Below, piece after piece: positions 6,958-13,699 of a stretch of DNA of 13,774 bases. Position 1 is the stretch's first letter. Each line of letters starts with the position of its first letter. The position numbers and the translations under genes were made by a program. The stretch is from an uncultured Oscillospiraceae bacterium (GTDB taxonomy: Bacteria; Bacillota; Clostridia; Oscillospirales; Oscillospiraceae), in contig CAKTOJ010000039.1 of the NCBI GenBank assembly GCA_934589665.1, forward strand, positions 1-13,774, read 5' to 3'. The notes under the pieces are model-generated. The model was not told the origin of the DNA. It did not search any database and saw only the letters and a list, made by a program, of their open reading frames with translations.

Positions 6958-8079
6958 TTACTTGATCTCGACGAGCTCATAGCTGCGCGTGCCGACGCCG
7001 ATCTTCTCGGCGTGCTCCAGCGTGACCTCCCAGTTCGTGCCGGGATGCATGACGCAGAAATGGTCGCGGTCGTCGCCGTGATGCTCGTGGATCATCTCGG
7101 TAAGATAGCTGTCGGACATAGGCTTTTGTGCGTTGCACTTGTCCGCCGCCGCCTGATCGATGGCCACGGGGTCAAAGCTTGCGAACATGCCGACATCCGG
7201 GATGATGGGCACATCGTTGCCGCCGTAGCAGTCGCAGAACGGCGAGATGTCCTTGGCGATGGAAATGTGGAACTGCGGGCGGTCCTTGACGACGGCCAGC
7301 GTGTATTCCGCCATCTTCATGCACAGGGCCTCAAGCGTATCGTCGTTGGGATTGTAAATCGCGTCGAAGTTGCATGCACCGAGGCAGCGGCCGCAGCCGA
7401 CGCACTTATTGTGGTCGATGTGCGCCTTGCCGGTGGAAAACTCCACCGCATCCTGTCCGCAGGCGCGCTGGCAGGCGTGACAGGCGCGGCACTTGGCCTC
7501 ATCAACCTCGGGCTTGCCGGCGTTGTGCTGCTCCATCTTGCCTGCGCGGCTGCCGCAGCCCATACCGAGGTTCTTCATCGCCCCGCCGAAGCCGGTCGCC
7601 TCGTGGCCCTTAAAATGAGAAAGGCTGATGATGATATCCGCGTCCATGATGGCCCGGCCGATCTTGGCCTCCTTGACATAGGTTGTCCCCTCAAGCGGAA
7701 CAAGCGCCTCGTCCGTGCCCTTCAATCCGTCGGCAATGATGAGCTGGCAGCCGGTCGAGAGCGGAGAAAAGCCGTTCTCCTCCGCGCTCTCCAGGTGCTC
7801 AAGCGCGTTCTTGCGCCGGCCCGCGTAAAGCGTGTTGCAGTCGGTAAGGAACGGCTTGCCGCCGCGGCGTTTGACCGCGTCGGCCACAACGCGTGCCCAG
7901 TTAGGGCGCAGGAAACTGATATTGCCCGGCTCGCCGAAGTGAATCTTAATGGCAACAAATTTCCCGTCAAAGTCAATCTGATCAAAGCCCGCCTTGTCCA
8001 GCAGACGGTCAAGCTTGTCGAGCGCGCTTTTTCCCTCCGGTACGCGCAGGCTGGTGAAATATACCTTTGATTTTTCCAT
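6958..8079 (-). CDS. DUF362 domain protein with two 4Fe-4S ferredoxin motifs
   Basis: 373 residues from the ATG at 8079, chosen because GGGAGG lies seven bases upstream; the frame runs further up to 8139 without family-like sequence. The DUF362 domain makes up both flanks (VAIKIHFGEPGN, ADIIISLSHFKGHEATGFGGAMKNLG, FASFDPVAIDQAAADKC). A bacterial-type ferredoxin insert contains CRACHACQRACGQ (Cys197, 200, 203, 207) and CVGCGRCLGAC (Cys226, 229, 232, 236), each CX2CX2CX3C, so two 4Fe-4S clusters are expected. Two more cysteines (CDC, 282-284) lie beyond. No signal peptide or membrane helix is seen, so it is cytoplasmic. The enzymatic role of DUF362 is not established; an electron-transfer part is likely from the clusters. 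It is first in the operon, behind the promoter at 8169-8197. Confidence 0.92.
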   Translation of the reverse strand: MEKSKVYFTSLRVPEGKSALDKLDRLLDKAGFDQIDFDGKFVAIKIHFGEPGNISFLRPNWARVVADAVKRRGGKPFLTDCNTLYAGRRKNALEHLESAEENGFSPLSTGCQLIIADGLKGTDEALVPLEGTTYVKEAKIGRAIMDADIIISLSHFKGHEATGFGGAMKNLGMGCGSRAGKMEQHNAGKPEVDEAKCRACHACQRACGQDAVEFSTGKAHIDHNKCVGCGRCLGACNFDAIYNPNDDTLEALCMKMAEYTLAVVKDRPQFHISIAKDISPFCDCYGGNDVPIIPDVGMFASFDPVAIDQAAADKCNAQKPMSDSYLTEMIHEHHGDDRDHFCVMHPGTNWEVTLEHAEKIGVGTRSYELVEIK

Positions 8080-8131
8080 ACAGTGTCCTCCCTTATTCTC
8101 CGCGCCGCCTTTTCCGCATGGCGGCACTGTA
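8079..8131 (-). promoter_or_regulatory. Leader stem enclosing the ribosome binding site of the redox operon
   Basis: In the minus-strand leader, a perfect 7-base pair TACAGTG / CACTGTA (8125-8131 with 8079-8085) ends on the A of the start codon and encloses both a GC-rich hairpin (GCCGCC/GGCGGC, 8104-8109 with 8120-8125) and the GGGAGG ribosome binding site. The two stems share base 8125. Such folding could limit access to the start codon. No known riboswitch class is recognised; function is inference. Confidence 0.4.
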
Positions 8132-8148
8132 ATCCGCAAATCAGGCCA

Positions 8149-8176
8149 TTGTCAAAAGCCGTTTCTTTATTATATC
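8149..8176 (+). promoter_or_regulatory. Possible sigma-A promoter of the LysM-GH18 gene
   Basis: TTGTCA (8149-8154), 16 bases, TATATC (8171-8176). It overlaps the -10 of the divergent operon promoter, so the two would compete. The match is moderate, and sporulation sigma-factor control is an alternative for a gene of this family. Confidence 0.3.
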
Positions 8177-8197
8177 CGCCGCGCTTTGTCATTGCAA
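8169..8197 (-). promoter_or_regulatory. Sigma-A type promoter of the five-gene redox operon
   Basis: Read on the minus strand: -35 TTGCAA (8197-8192), 17 bases, perfect -10 TATAAT (8174-8169). The -35, spacing and -10 are identical to the mreB promoter. Transcription would start near 8162, leaving a leader of about 80 bases. No other good promoter or terminator is seen within the operon down to 4139. Confidence 0.72.
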
Positions 8198-8235
8198 GAA
8201 AAATCCACGCATACGCTCTCGAGAGGTGATCCTTC

Positions 8236-9519
8236 ATGCAGATTCATATTGTCCGCCCTGGCGACACACCAGCGTCTGTCGCCGCACGCTTCGACATTCC
8301 CACCGCGCTGCTTCTCTCGCTCAATGGACTGAACACGCAGAGCGTGCTTGTCGTCGGGCAGGCACTGCTCATTCGCGTGCCGCGCGAGACGCACACCGTC
8401 CGAGCCGGAGAAACCGTCTACTCTATCGCGCGGCTCTATGGGCTTTCCCCGCGTCAGCTTTATCAGAACAATTTCTTTCTCGGCGGATGCGGCGTGCTTT
8501 CCGTCGGGGATACGCTTGTCACCGCTTACACCGATGAACCAAAGCTCACGATTGACGTCAACGCCTATGCCTACCCCTATATCGAGGCTGATCTGCTTCA
8601 CACCGCACTGCCCTATCTCACCTATCTCACGCCATTCACCTACGGCATCCGCGCCGACGGCACACTTCTTCCGCTTGCGGATGATGCGATGCTCTCCGCC
8701 GCTGGACATTACCGCACGGCTGGGCTGATGCATCTGTCCACCCTGACAGATGACGGTCAGTTTGATAACCGCCGTTCCACACTCGTGCTGGAAGAGCCCG
8801 CCGCGCAGGATGCTCTGATTGGGGATATTCTGCAGACGCTGCGCGGCAAAGGCTATATTGGGCTGGACGTCGATTTTGAATATGTGCTTCCGCAGGAACG
8901 CGAGGCTTATGCCGCCTTTATCGCCCGTCTGCGCGATGCGCTCAATCCGCTCGGCTATCCGGTCATCGTTGCCCTCGCGCCAAAAACAAGCGCCGAACAG
9001 CGCGGACTTCTATACGAAGCGCACGACTACGCTCTTCTCGGCGACGCAGCCAACGCCGTTTTCCTGATGACATATGAATGGGGCTACACCTACGGCCCGC
9101 CTATGGCGGTGGCACCGCTGCCGCAGGTGCGTGCTGTGGTTGACTACGCTGTGACCGAAATCCCTCCCGAGAAGATTCTGCTCGGTCTGCCCTTCTATGG
9201 CTATGACTGGACGCTCCCCTTCGCTTCCGGAGAAAGCCGGGCCGTCTCGCTCTCGCCGCAGCAGGCCGTCGAGCGTGCCGCGCAGCTCCATGCGGAGATT
9301 CAATACGATGAAGCATCGCAAGCTCCGCGCTATTACTACACGGACCCCGGCGGACGCGCCCATGTTGTCTGGTTTGAGGACGTCCGCAGCATCTCCGCCA
9401 AGCTGCGTCTTGTGGAGCGGTATAGGCTCAAGGGCGTCGGCTGCTGGAGTCTGATGCGCCCGTTCCCGCAGGGCTGGAACACCCTCGCCGCGCTGTATGA
9501 CGTGGAGGTTCTTTTATAA
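8236..9519 (+). CDS. LysM-LysM-GH18 peptidoglycan hydrolase (YaaH/SleL-type)
   Basis: 427 residues. Two N-terminal LysM peptidoglycan-binding domains (about residues 2-47 and 52-97; the second begins THTVRAGETVYSIARLYGL) are followed by a glycoside hydrolase family 18 barrel (about 105-425). The catalytic GH18 motif is GLDVDFEYV with Asp211, Asp213 and the proton donor Glu215; downstream FLMTYEWGYTYGPP and LGLPFYGYDW match the substrate-cleft strands. This architecture is that of YaaH/SleL (CwlE), which degrade cortex peptidoglycan fragments during spore germination. There is no signal peptide, which is normal for this family as it is packed in the spore. AGAGGTGAT at 8222-8230 is a good ribosome binding site. 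Single gene, divergent from the redox operon. Family firm; spore role inferred from homologous architecture. Confidence 0.93.
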   Translation: MQIHIVRPGDTPASVAARFDIPTALLLSLNGLNTQSVLVVGQALLIRVPRETHTVRAGETVYSIARLYGLSPRQLYQNNFFLGGCGVLSVGDTLVTAYTDEPKLTIDVNAYAYPYIEADLLHTALPYLTYLTPFTYGIRADGTLLPLADDAMLSAAGHYRTAGLMHLSTLTDDGQFDNRRSTLVLEEPAAQDALIGDILQTLRGKGYIGLDVDFEYVLPQEREAYAAFIARLRDALNPLGYPVIVALAPKTSAEQRGLLYEAHDYALLGDAANAVFLMTYEWGYTYGPPMAVAPLPQVRAVVDYAVTEIPPEKILLGLPFYGYDWTLPFASGESRAVSLSPQQAVERAAQLHAEIQYDEASQAPRYYYTDPGGRAHVVWFEDVRSISAKLRLVERYRLKGVGCWSLMRPFPQGWNTLAALYDVEVLL

Positions 9520-9528
9520 AACGAGAAA

Positions 9529-9555
9529 AGCGTCTGCCGCAATGCGGCAGACGCT
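9529..9555. terminator. 12-bp stem hairpin between convergent genes
   Basis: Perfect stem AGCGTCTGCCGC / GCGGCAGACGCT (9529-9540 and 9544-9555) with a 3-base loop. On the minus strand it is followed by TTTCTCGTTTT, a broken U-tract, and it lies 10 bases after the TAA at 9566-9568, so it fits best as terminator of the minus-strand remnant. On the plus strand it follows the GH18 stop by nine bases but has no T-run. Confidence 0.6.
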
Positions 9556-9565
9556 CAAGTACGAT

Positions 9566-10044
9566 TTATGCTCCCGGCACTTGATATGTCACATCGTATT
9601 CGATCCATTGGATACGCACAGAGGCGCGGGCTCCGCCCGCCGAAAGGAATGAGCTTATCTCGCACAGCGACCACAGCCCGGTAGTGGGATTCTACTGGCG
9701 GATCTTCATGCTGTGTGTCTCCTGTGAGAGCGTATAGACGATTTCGTCGAGCACTGTACGCGTTGAGACAGCGGTGTTATTAAAGGTCGCCGTTTCGATC
9801 GTGCTGGCATTGTAGATGGACGTCCTGCGCATATCCGTCAAAACGGGCACGACCGAATCCTTTGCCGCCACAGTAATGCGGAGTGCGGATGTTGAAGTCG
9901 TCTGATATGTCAGCACAAGATCCTTGAGCGGAATATTCATTGCACTGCCGACTGCGGACAGATCTGCATGATACTCGATCAGCGGCGCTAAGAGGTTTGG
10001 CGTGGTCAGCTCCTGTTCGGTCGTTTTGAATTGCAGTTTATAGC
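9566..10044 (-). pseudogene. 3' remnant of an unrecognised gene, split by an in-frame TAG
   Basis: Read on the minus strand, one frame runs from the junction with the kinase (near 10045-10070, no start codon needed) to TAA at 9566-9568, broken only by TAG at 9692-9694. Before the TAG it gives about 117 residues, including the ATG-led 82-residue stretch from 9940 (MNIPLKDLVLTYQTTSTSAL at its start). After the TAG it continues for 41 residues with protein-like sequence (GLWSLCEISSFLSAGG, then RIQWIEYDVTYQVPGA) up to the hairpin terminator. Composition is Thr/Ser/Val rich with alternating hydrophobics, suggesting a beta-rich C-terminal domain. I do not recognise the family. Most likely a decayed gene end left by a deletion; TAG read-through cannot be excluded. 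Confidence 0.5.
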
Positions 10045-11816
10045 TTAGCGGCGTATCCTGCGGACGGTTTCAATGCCGTTCATATCCGGCATGAGATAAT
10101 CCACGATGTAGACCTTATATTCATCATTCAGATCGGCCGCATCCTGCGCGCGCAGAACGGCCTCCCTGCCGGTCACCGTCCAGTCCGGCTGCATATCAAT
10201 GCTGCGGAGCATCTTGCAGACGCTGCGGCAGGTGTCGATATCATCGTCGACCACAAGCGCTCTCGCGCCCTGCAGCTCAGCGATCGGTTCATATTTGATC
10301 GGCTTATTGGCCAGACGGAGAGTCAGCGTAACCGTAAATCTGGAGCCCTTACCCTCCTCGCTCTCCACGTCGATCGTACCGCCCATCATCTCAACGATAT
10401 TCTTTGTGATCGCCATGCCAAGGCCGGTGCCCTGAATCCCACTCACCGTGGCCGACTGCTCTCTTGAAAAGGTGTCAAACACATGGCCTATAAACGCAGG
10501 CGATATTCCGATGCCGGTGTCCTTGATGGAAAATTCGTAGGTGGCATATCCGCTCGTCTGGCAGGGCTTTTCCACAAGATGGATGATGATATCTCCGCCC
10601 ACAGGTGTGAACTTGATGGCATTGCCCACAATATTAATGAGAATCTGATTCAGCCGCAGCTTGTCCGTTATGACGTCCTCGTGCTGCACATCCTGCGTGT
10701 CAATATAAAGATTCTGCTGCTTGGAGTTGATCAGTCTCTGAATCATGGTCCGCAGGTCGTGGAGAAGATCCGGCATATGCACGGGCTTCTCATCCAGCTT
10801 TACGCTGCCGCTTTCAATGCGGCTCATGTCCAGAATATCATTGATGAGGCTCAGCAGGTGGGTGCTTGACGTGCTGATCTTCGCAAGATAATCCTGCACC
10901 TGCTCGGTATGATCCAGATGCGTCTGCGCAAGCGCGGTAAAGCCGACGATCGCATTCATGGGCGTGCGGATATCGTGGGACATGCTGTTGAGGAACATGG
11001 TCTTTGCCTTGTTCGCCTGCTGCGCGGCAGCGAGCGCAAGGGCCAGCTGATCCTGCTGCTCACGCAGCTCCTCGTCCTTTTCCATCTCCGCCTCTAACGC
11101 AGCCTCTACCTTTTTCTCTTCCTCTTTCAAATCCTCGTTTGCCTGCTCCAGCCGCTTCTGTGCTGCAAGCAGATCCTGACGCCCACAAAAAACGCAACCA
11201 GCGCTGAGAAGGTCTGCGCGTAGGTCTGGAGGGACAGGCCGAAATTCATGTATTCGTATGCGGTCGCTCCGGCCATCAGGACAAAATAGGACCAGCCTAA
11301 AAACTTCAAATTCCTGCTGAATTGATCGTGATATGCAACAAGCAGCCAAAGCACAACGAGCAGGGCGGCGATGGGCGCAATATGCGTCAGCTGATAGTAA
11401 GCTCCCCTGCTGTACCCGTTGCCGCTGTCAAAGGAGTAAAACCATCCGAAATGCAGATTTAAGGTCAATGCGCTTATCGCGGCAGCCTCGACCATCCAAT
11501 AGGTTTTCAGCACAATGCCCGGCTTCTCATCATCGCTTCTGACCAGATTCCACAGGAAGATGGAGAAAACCAGAGAGACCAGATCGTTCGAAACAAAGGT
11601 AATATAGTTGCTGGCCCTTGTGATGATCCCCCACAAAAGGCCGGGCACCCCGTCAAACGCCCAGGAGACCGCATCACTCAGAAGTCTGGTGATGCACACG
11701 ATCATGAGGAGCTTCGTCACCTTTTTCTGCTTCAGTTCATTTCTGAACAGATACATGATCACACCGAATATCAGGGTATCCCAGATTTCGCTTGCTGCAA
11801 GCTGCACACTTTACAT
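10045..11816 (-). pseudogene. Hybrid sensor histidine kinase, degenerate (start-stop, frameshift, truncated receiver)
   Basis: Two overlapping minus-strand frames form one protein. The first (from about 11807 to 11187) has seven hydrophobic helices, a membrane sensor. The second supplies a coiled coil rich in Glu/Lys, HisKA with the H-box MSHDIRTPMNAI (His codon 10975-10977), HATPase_c with INIVGNAIKF, DTGIGIS and GTGLGMAITKNIV, and a receiver with VVDDDID and phospho-acceptor IVDYLMPDMNG. One extra T in the T6 run (11187-11192) would join the frames as AFFCGRQDLLAAQ. A well-placed GGAAGG points to ATG at 11814-11816, but codon 2 is TAA; the GTG at 11807 is badly spaced. The receiver stops at VRRIRR, lacking its last strands and conserved Lys. 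Restored length would be about 590 residues. Such kinases autophosphorylate and pass phosphate to the receiver. Signal unknown; the frameshift could be a sequence error. Confidence 0.8.
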
Positions 11817-11851
11817 TTCGCTTTCCTTCCCGCCATACAATACCGCATGGC

Positions 11852-11905
11852 AAAAAACATGGGCGCTCACGCTTTCGGTCAAAACAGCATAAGCTCCCAT
11901 GTTTT
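11852..11905 (-). promoter_or_regulatory. Long terminator-like hairpin upstream of the kinase remnant
   Basis: On the minus strand, AAAACATGGGAGCTTATGCT pairs with AGCGTGAGCGCCCATGTTTT over 20 positions with one mismatch and two G-U pairs, around an 11-base loop. A T6 run (complement of 11852-11857) overlaps and follows the stem. It lies about 36 bases before the kinase ATG, so it is either a leader attenuator or the terminator of a lost upstream gene. Confidence 0.6.
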
Positions 11906-11928
11906 GTATACCTATTCTATTCTTATTT

Positions 11929-11957
11929 ATCATACTCCACTCCATTGCGGAATACAA
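11929..11957 (-). promoter_or_regulatory. Possible promoter of the kinase remnant
   Basis: Read on the minus strand: TTGTAT (11957-11952), 17 bases, TATGAT (11934-11929). The -10 matches consensus at five of six positions, the -35 at three. If used, the transcript would begin near 11922 and carry the hairpin at 11852-11905 in its leader. Confidence 0.35.
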
Positions 11958-12012
11958 GGAGAAAAATACAATATTCCGCAGCAGCCGGGGCTGCGGCGCA
12001 GGGCACGGAATA
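11946..12012. repeat. Three-part inverted repeat able to form alternative stems
   Basis: TGCGGAATA (11946-11954) is perfectly inverted as TATTCCGCA (11972-11980). The same TATTCCG core can instead pair with CGGAATA at 12006-12012, enclosing a second hairpin CCGCAGC / GCTGCGG (11976-11982 with 11990-11996). It lies between the divergent promoters and its left arm overlaps the candidate kinase -35, so an operator or DNA-binding site is as likely as an RNA structure. Confidence 0.5.
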
Positions 12013-12018
12013 TTTTTC

Positions 12019-12047
12019 TTTACAGCCGCGGGTCCGGTTTCTATAAT
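12019..12047 (+). promoter_or_regulatory. Sigma-A type promoter of the C69 dipeptidase gene
   Basis: -35 TTTACA (12019-12024), exactly 17 bases, perfect -10 TATAAT (12042-12047). Transcription would start near 12054, leaving a leader of about 58 bases before the ATG at 12112. Confidence 0.75.
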
Positions 12048-12111
12048 TGTGTACAGAGAATAGGCCGCGCAGCATGGCGCGGAGCAGAAATAGAAAAGGA
12101 GAGCGCATACT

Positions 12112-13584
12112 ATGCCCTGTACAACTGTGCTGGCCGGCAGGCTGGCGACGAATGACCGTTCGACCACGATCGCCCGAACGGACGATGGACACTTTGATGA
12201 AAAGCGGATGATCGTGGTCAATCCCGAGGAGCAGCCCAAAATCTATAAGAGCGTGGAATCCCATGTGGAAATTGAATTGCCGGACAATCCCATGCGCTAC
12301 ACGTCCTGCCCCAGCGTGGACCCAAAGCGCGGCATCTGGGCCGCGACCGGCATCAACGCCGCAAATGTCGGCATGACCGCAACGGAAACCATAACCTCGA
12401 ACCCCCGCGTGCTTGCGGCTGACCCGCTGGTCGAGCTGTGCGAGGCGAAGGGCGGTGAAGAAGAACGCTGCGGTGGTATCGGTGAAGAGGACATCGTCGT
12501 CCTCGTGCTGCCCTACATCCGCTCCGCGCGGGAGGGTGTGACGCGTCTCGGCGCGCTTTTGGAGCAATACGGCACCTACGAGTCCAACGGCATCGCGTTT
12601 AATGACGAAAACGAGGTCTGGTGGCTGGAAACCATCGGCGGACATCACTGGATCGCAAAGAAAATCCCAGAGGACCGCGTCGTCATCAACCCGAACCAGT
12701 TCGGCATGGACTCATTTGATCTGGAGGACGCCTTCGGCGCGCAGGATTCGCACCTCTGCTCGACGGATCTGAGGGAGTTCATCGCAGACTACCATCTGGA
12801 CCTGAACCAGAACGGCAGGTTCAACCCGAGAGATATCTTCGGCTCACACCGCGACATGGACCATATCTACAACACCCCGCGCGCATGGTTCATGGGCCGT
12901 TTTCTCGCACCGCACACCTACCGCTGGGACGGCGAAAACGCGGACTTCACGCCCGAGAGCGACGATATCCCATGGTCCTATGTGCCGGAACGCAGGGTTG
13001 CCGTCGAGGATATCCAGTACCTGCTCTCCTCCCACTATCAGGGCACGCCCTACGATCCCTATGCCAACCGCAGCGCAGGAAAAGGCAGCGTCTACCGCCC
13101 CATCGGCATCAACCGCACCGGCGTGACAACGATCTGCCAGATCCGCAGCGACGTACCAGACGAGATCAAGGGCATCGAATGGGTGTGCTTTGGCTCCACG
13201 ACATTTTCCGCGTGGGTGCCGGTCTACACGAACGTCTCGAAGATGCCGGACTATCTCAGTCATGTGACGCTTAATGCCGAGACAGATAACCTCTACTGGG
13301 TCAGCCGTTTTGTCGGCGTACTGGCCGACCAGTGCTACGGCTCCTGCATCCAGAACATCTGGGGCTATCAGGACGCTGTGAATATCCGCGGTCGTCGGAT
13401 CATCCTCAAGTATGATAAGCTCATGCAGGAGAGCGGCAGCTTCACGCTTACCGAGCAGGCAAACGACGAGCTCTGCGCGATGGCGCGTGAGGAGAGCACA
13501 CAGATCCTCAACAAGGTTCTGCGCACCGCCAGCGAGCAGATGAAAAACGGCTTCAGCTTCGCCGACACCTGTGTGAATCAGTAA
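12112..13584 (+). CDS. C69 family dipeptidase (PepD-type)
   Basis: 490 residues, full length for peptidase family C69 (PF03577). These N-terminal-nucleophile hydrolases cleave dipeptides; the catalytic cysteine here is Cys3 in MPCTTVLAG, freed by removal of the first residues. Other family features seen: TIARTDDGHF, RGIWAATGINAANVGMTATET, LVLPYIRSAREGV, YGTYESNGIAFNDENEVWWLETIGGHHW, VVINPNQFGM, and the late segment GSTTFSAWVPVYTNV. There is no signal peptide, so it is intracellular, probably in peptide catabolism. AAAGGAG (12095-12101), 10 bases before ATG, supports the start. Single gene with its own promoter and a terminator at 13660-13699. Dipeptide specificity cannot be read from sequence. 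Family assignment is firm. Confidence 0.94.
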   Translation: MPCTTVLAGRLATNDRSTTIARTDDGHFDEKRMIVVNPEEQPKIYKSVESHVEIELPDNPMRYTSCPSVDPKRGIWAATGINAANVGMTATETITSNPRVLAADPLVELCEAKGGEEERCGGIGEEDIVVLVLPYIRSAREGVTRLGALLEQYGTYESNGIAFNDENEVWWLETIGGHHWIAKKIPEDRVVINPNQFGMDSFDLEDAFGAQDSHLCSTDLREFIADYHLDLNQNGRFNPRDIFGSHRDMDHIYNTPRAWFMGRFLAPHTYRWDGENADFTPESDDIPWSYVPERRVAVEDIQYLLSSHYQGTPYDPYANRSAGKGSVYRPIGINRTGVTTICQIRSDVPDEIKGIEWVCFGSTTFSAWVPVYTNVSKMPDYLSHVTLNAETDNLYWVSRFVGVLADQCYGSCIQNIWGYQDAVNIRGRRIILKYDKLMQESGSFTLTEQANDELCAMAREESTQILNKVLRTASEQMKNGFSFADTCVNQ

Positions 13585-13659
13585 CAGGTGTTAAGCAGCG
13601 CTGCATCATCCTGTCCGCCGCTCCGCCCGCATGGCGGGGCCAAAGCAGCTGCCGGGCTT

Positions 13660-13699
13660 AAAATAAAAACCCTGCAAGCCTTACGGCTTGCAGGGTTTT
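13660..13699. terminator. Strong bidirectional terminator between dipeptidase and tRNA-Ser
   Basis: Perfect stem AAAACCCTGCAAGCC / GGCTTGCAGGGTTTT (13666-13680 and 13685-13699) with loop TTAC. On the minus strand the stem runs into TTTTTATTTT (13669-13660), an excellent U-tract right after the tRNA 3' end. On the plus strand only four T follow, so it serves the dipeptidase gene less well. The stretch between 13585 and 13659 shows nothing else convincing. Confidence 0.88.

Noticed and set aside
6102..6965. 287-residue plus-strand open frame opposite the pyridoxamine kinase gene
   Set aside because: Antisense shadow of a complete kinase with all motifs; no independent coding evidence.
6937..8070. 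377-residue plus-strand open frame opposite the DUF362 gene
   Set aside because: Lies antisense to a protein with two intact ferredoxin motifs; composition is shadow-like and no ribosome binding site or domain was seen.
9626..9640. GCGGGC-TCC-GCCCGC hairpin as a terminator
   Set aside because: No T-run on either strand and it lies inside the coding-like extension beyond the TAG; likely a chance GC palindrome.
11127..11349. Two separate genes, a membrane protein and a soluble hybrid kinase
   Set aside because: The membrane frame ends in non-protein-like sequence and the kinase frame begins in it; both switch at the same T6 run, so one frameshifted gene explains the data better.
11811..12239. 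142-residue minus-strand open frame across the divergent intergenic region
   Set aside because: It overlaps the well-supported start of the dipeptidase gene and runs through the promoters and hairpin; its frame matches the kinase only because the TAA at codon 2 closes it.
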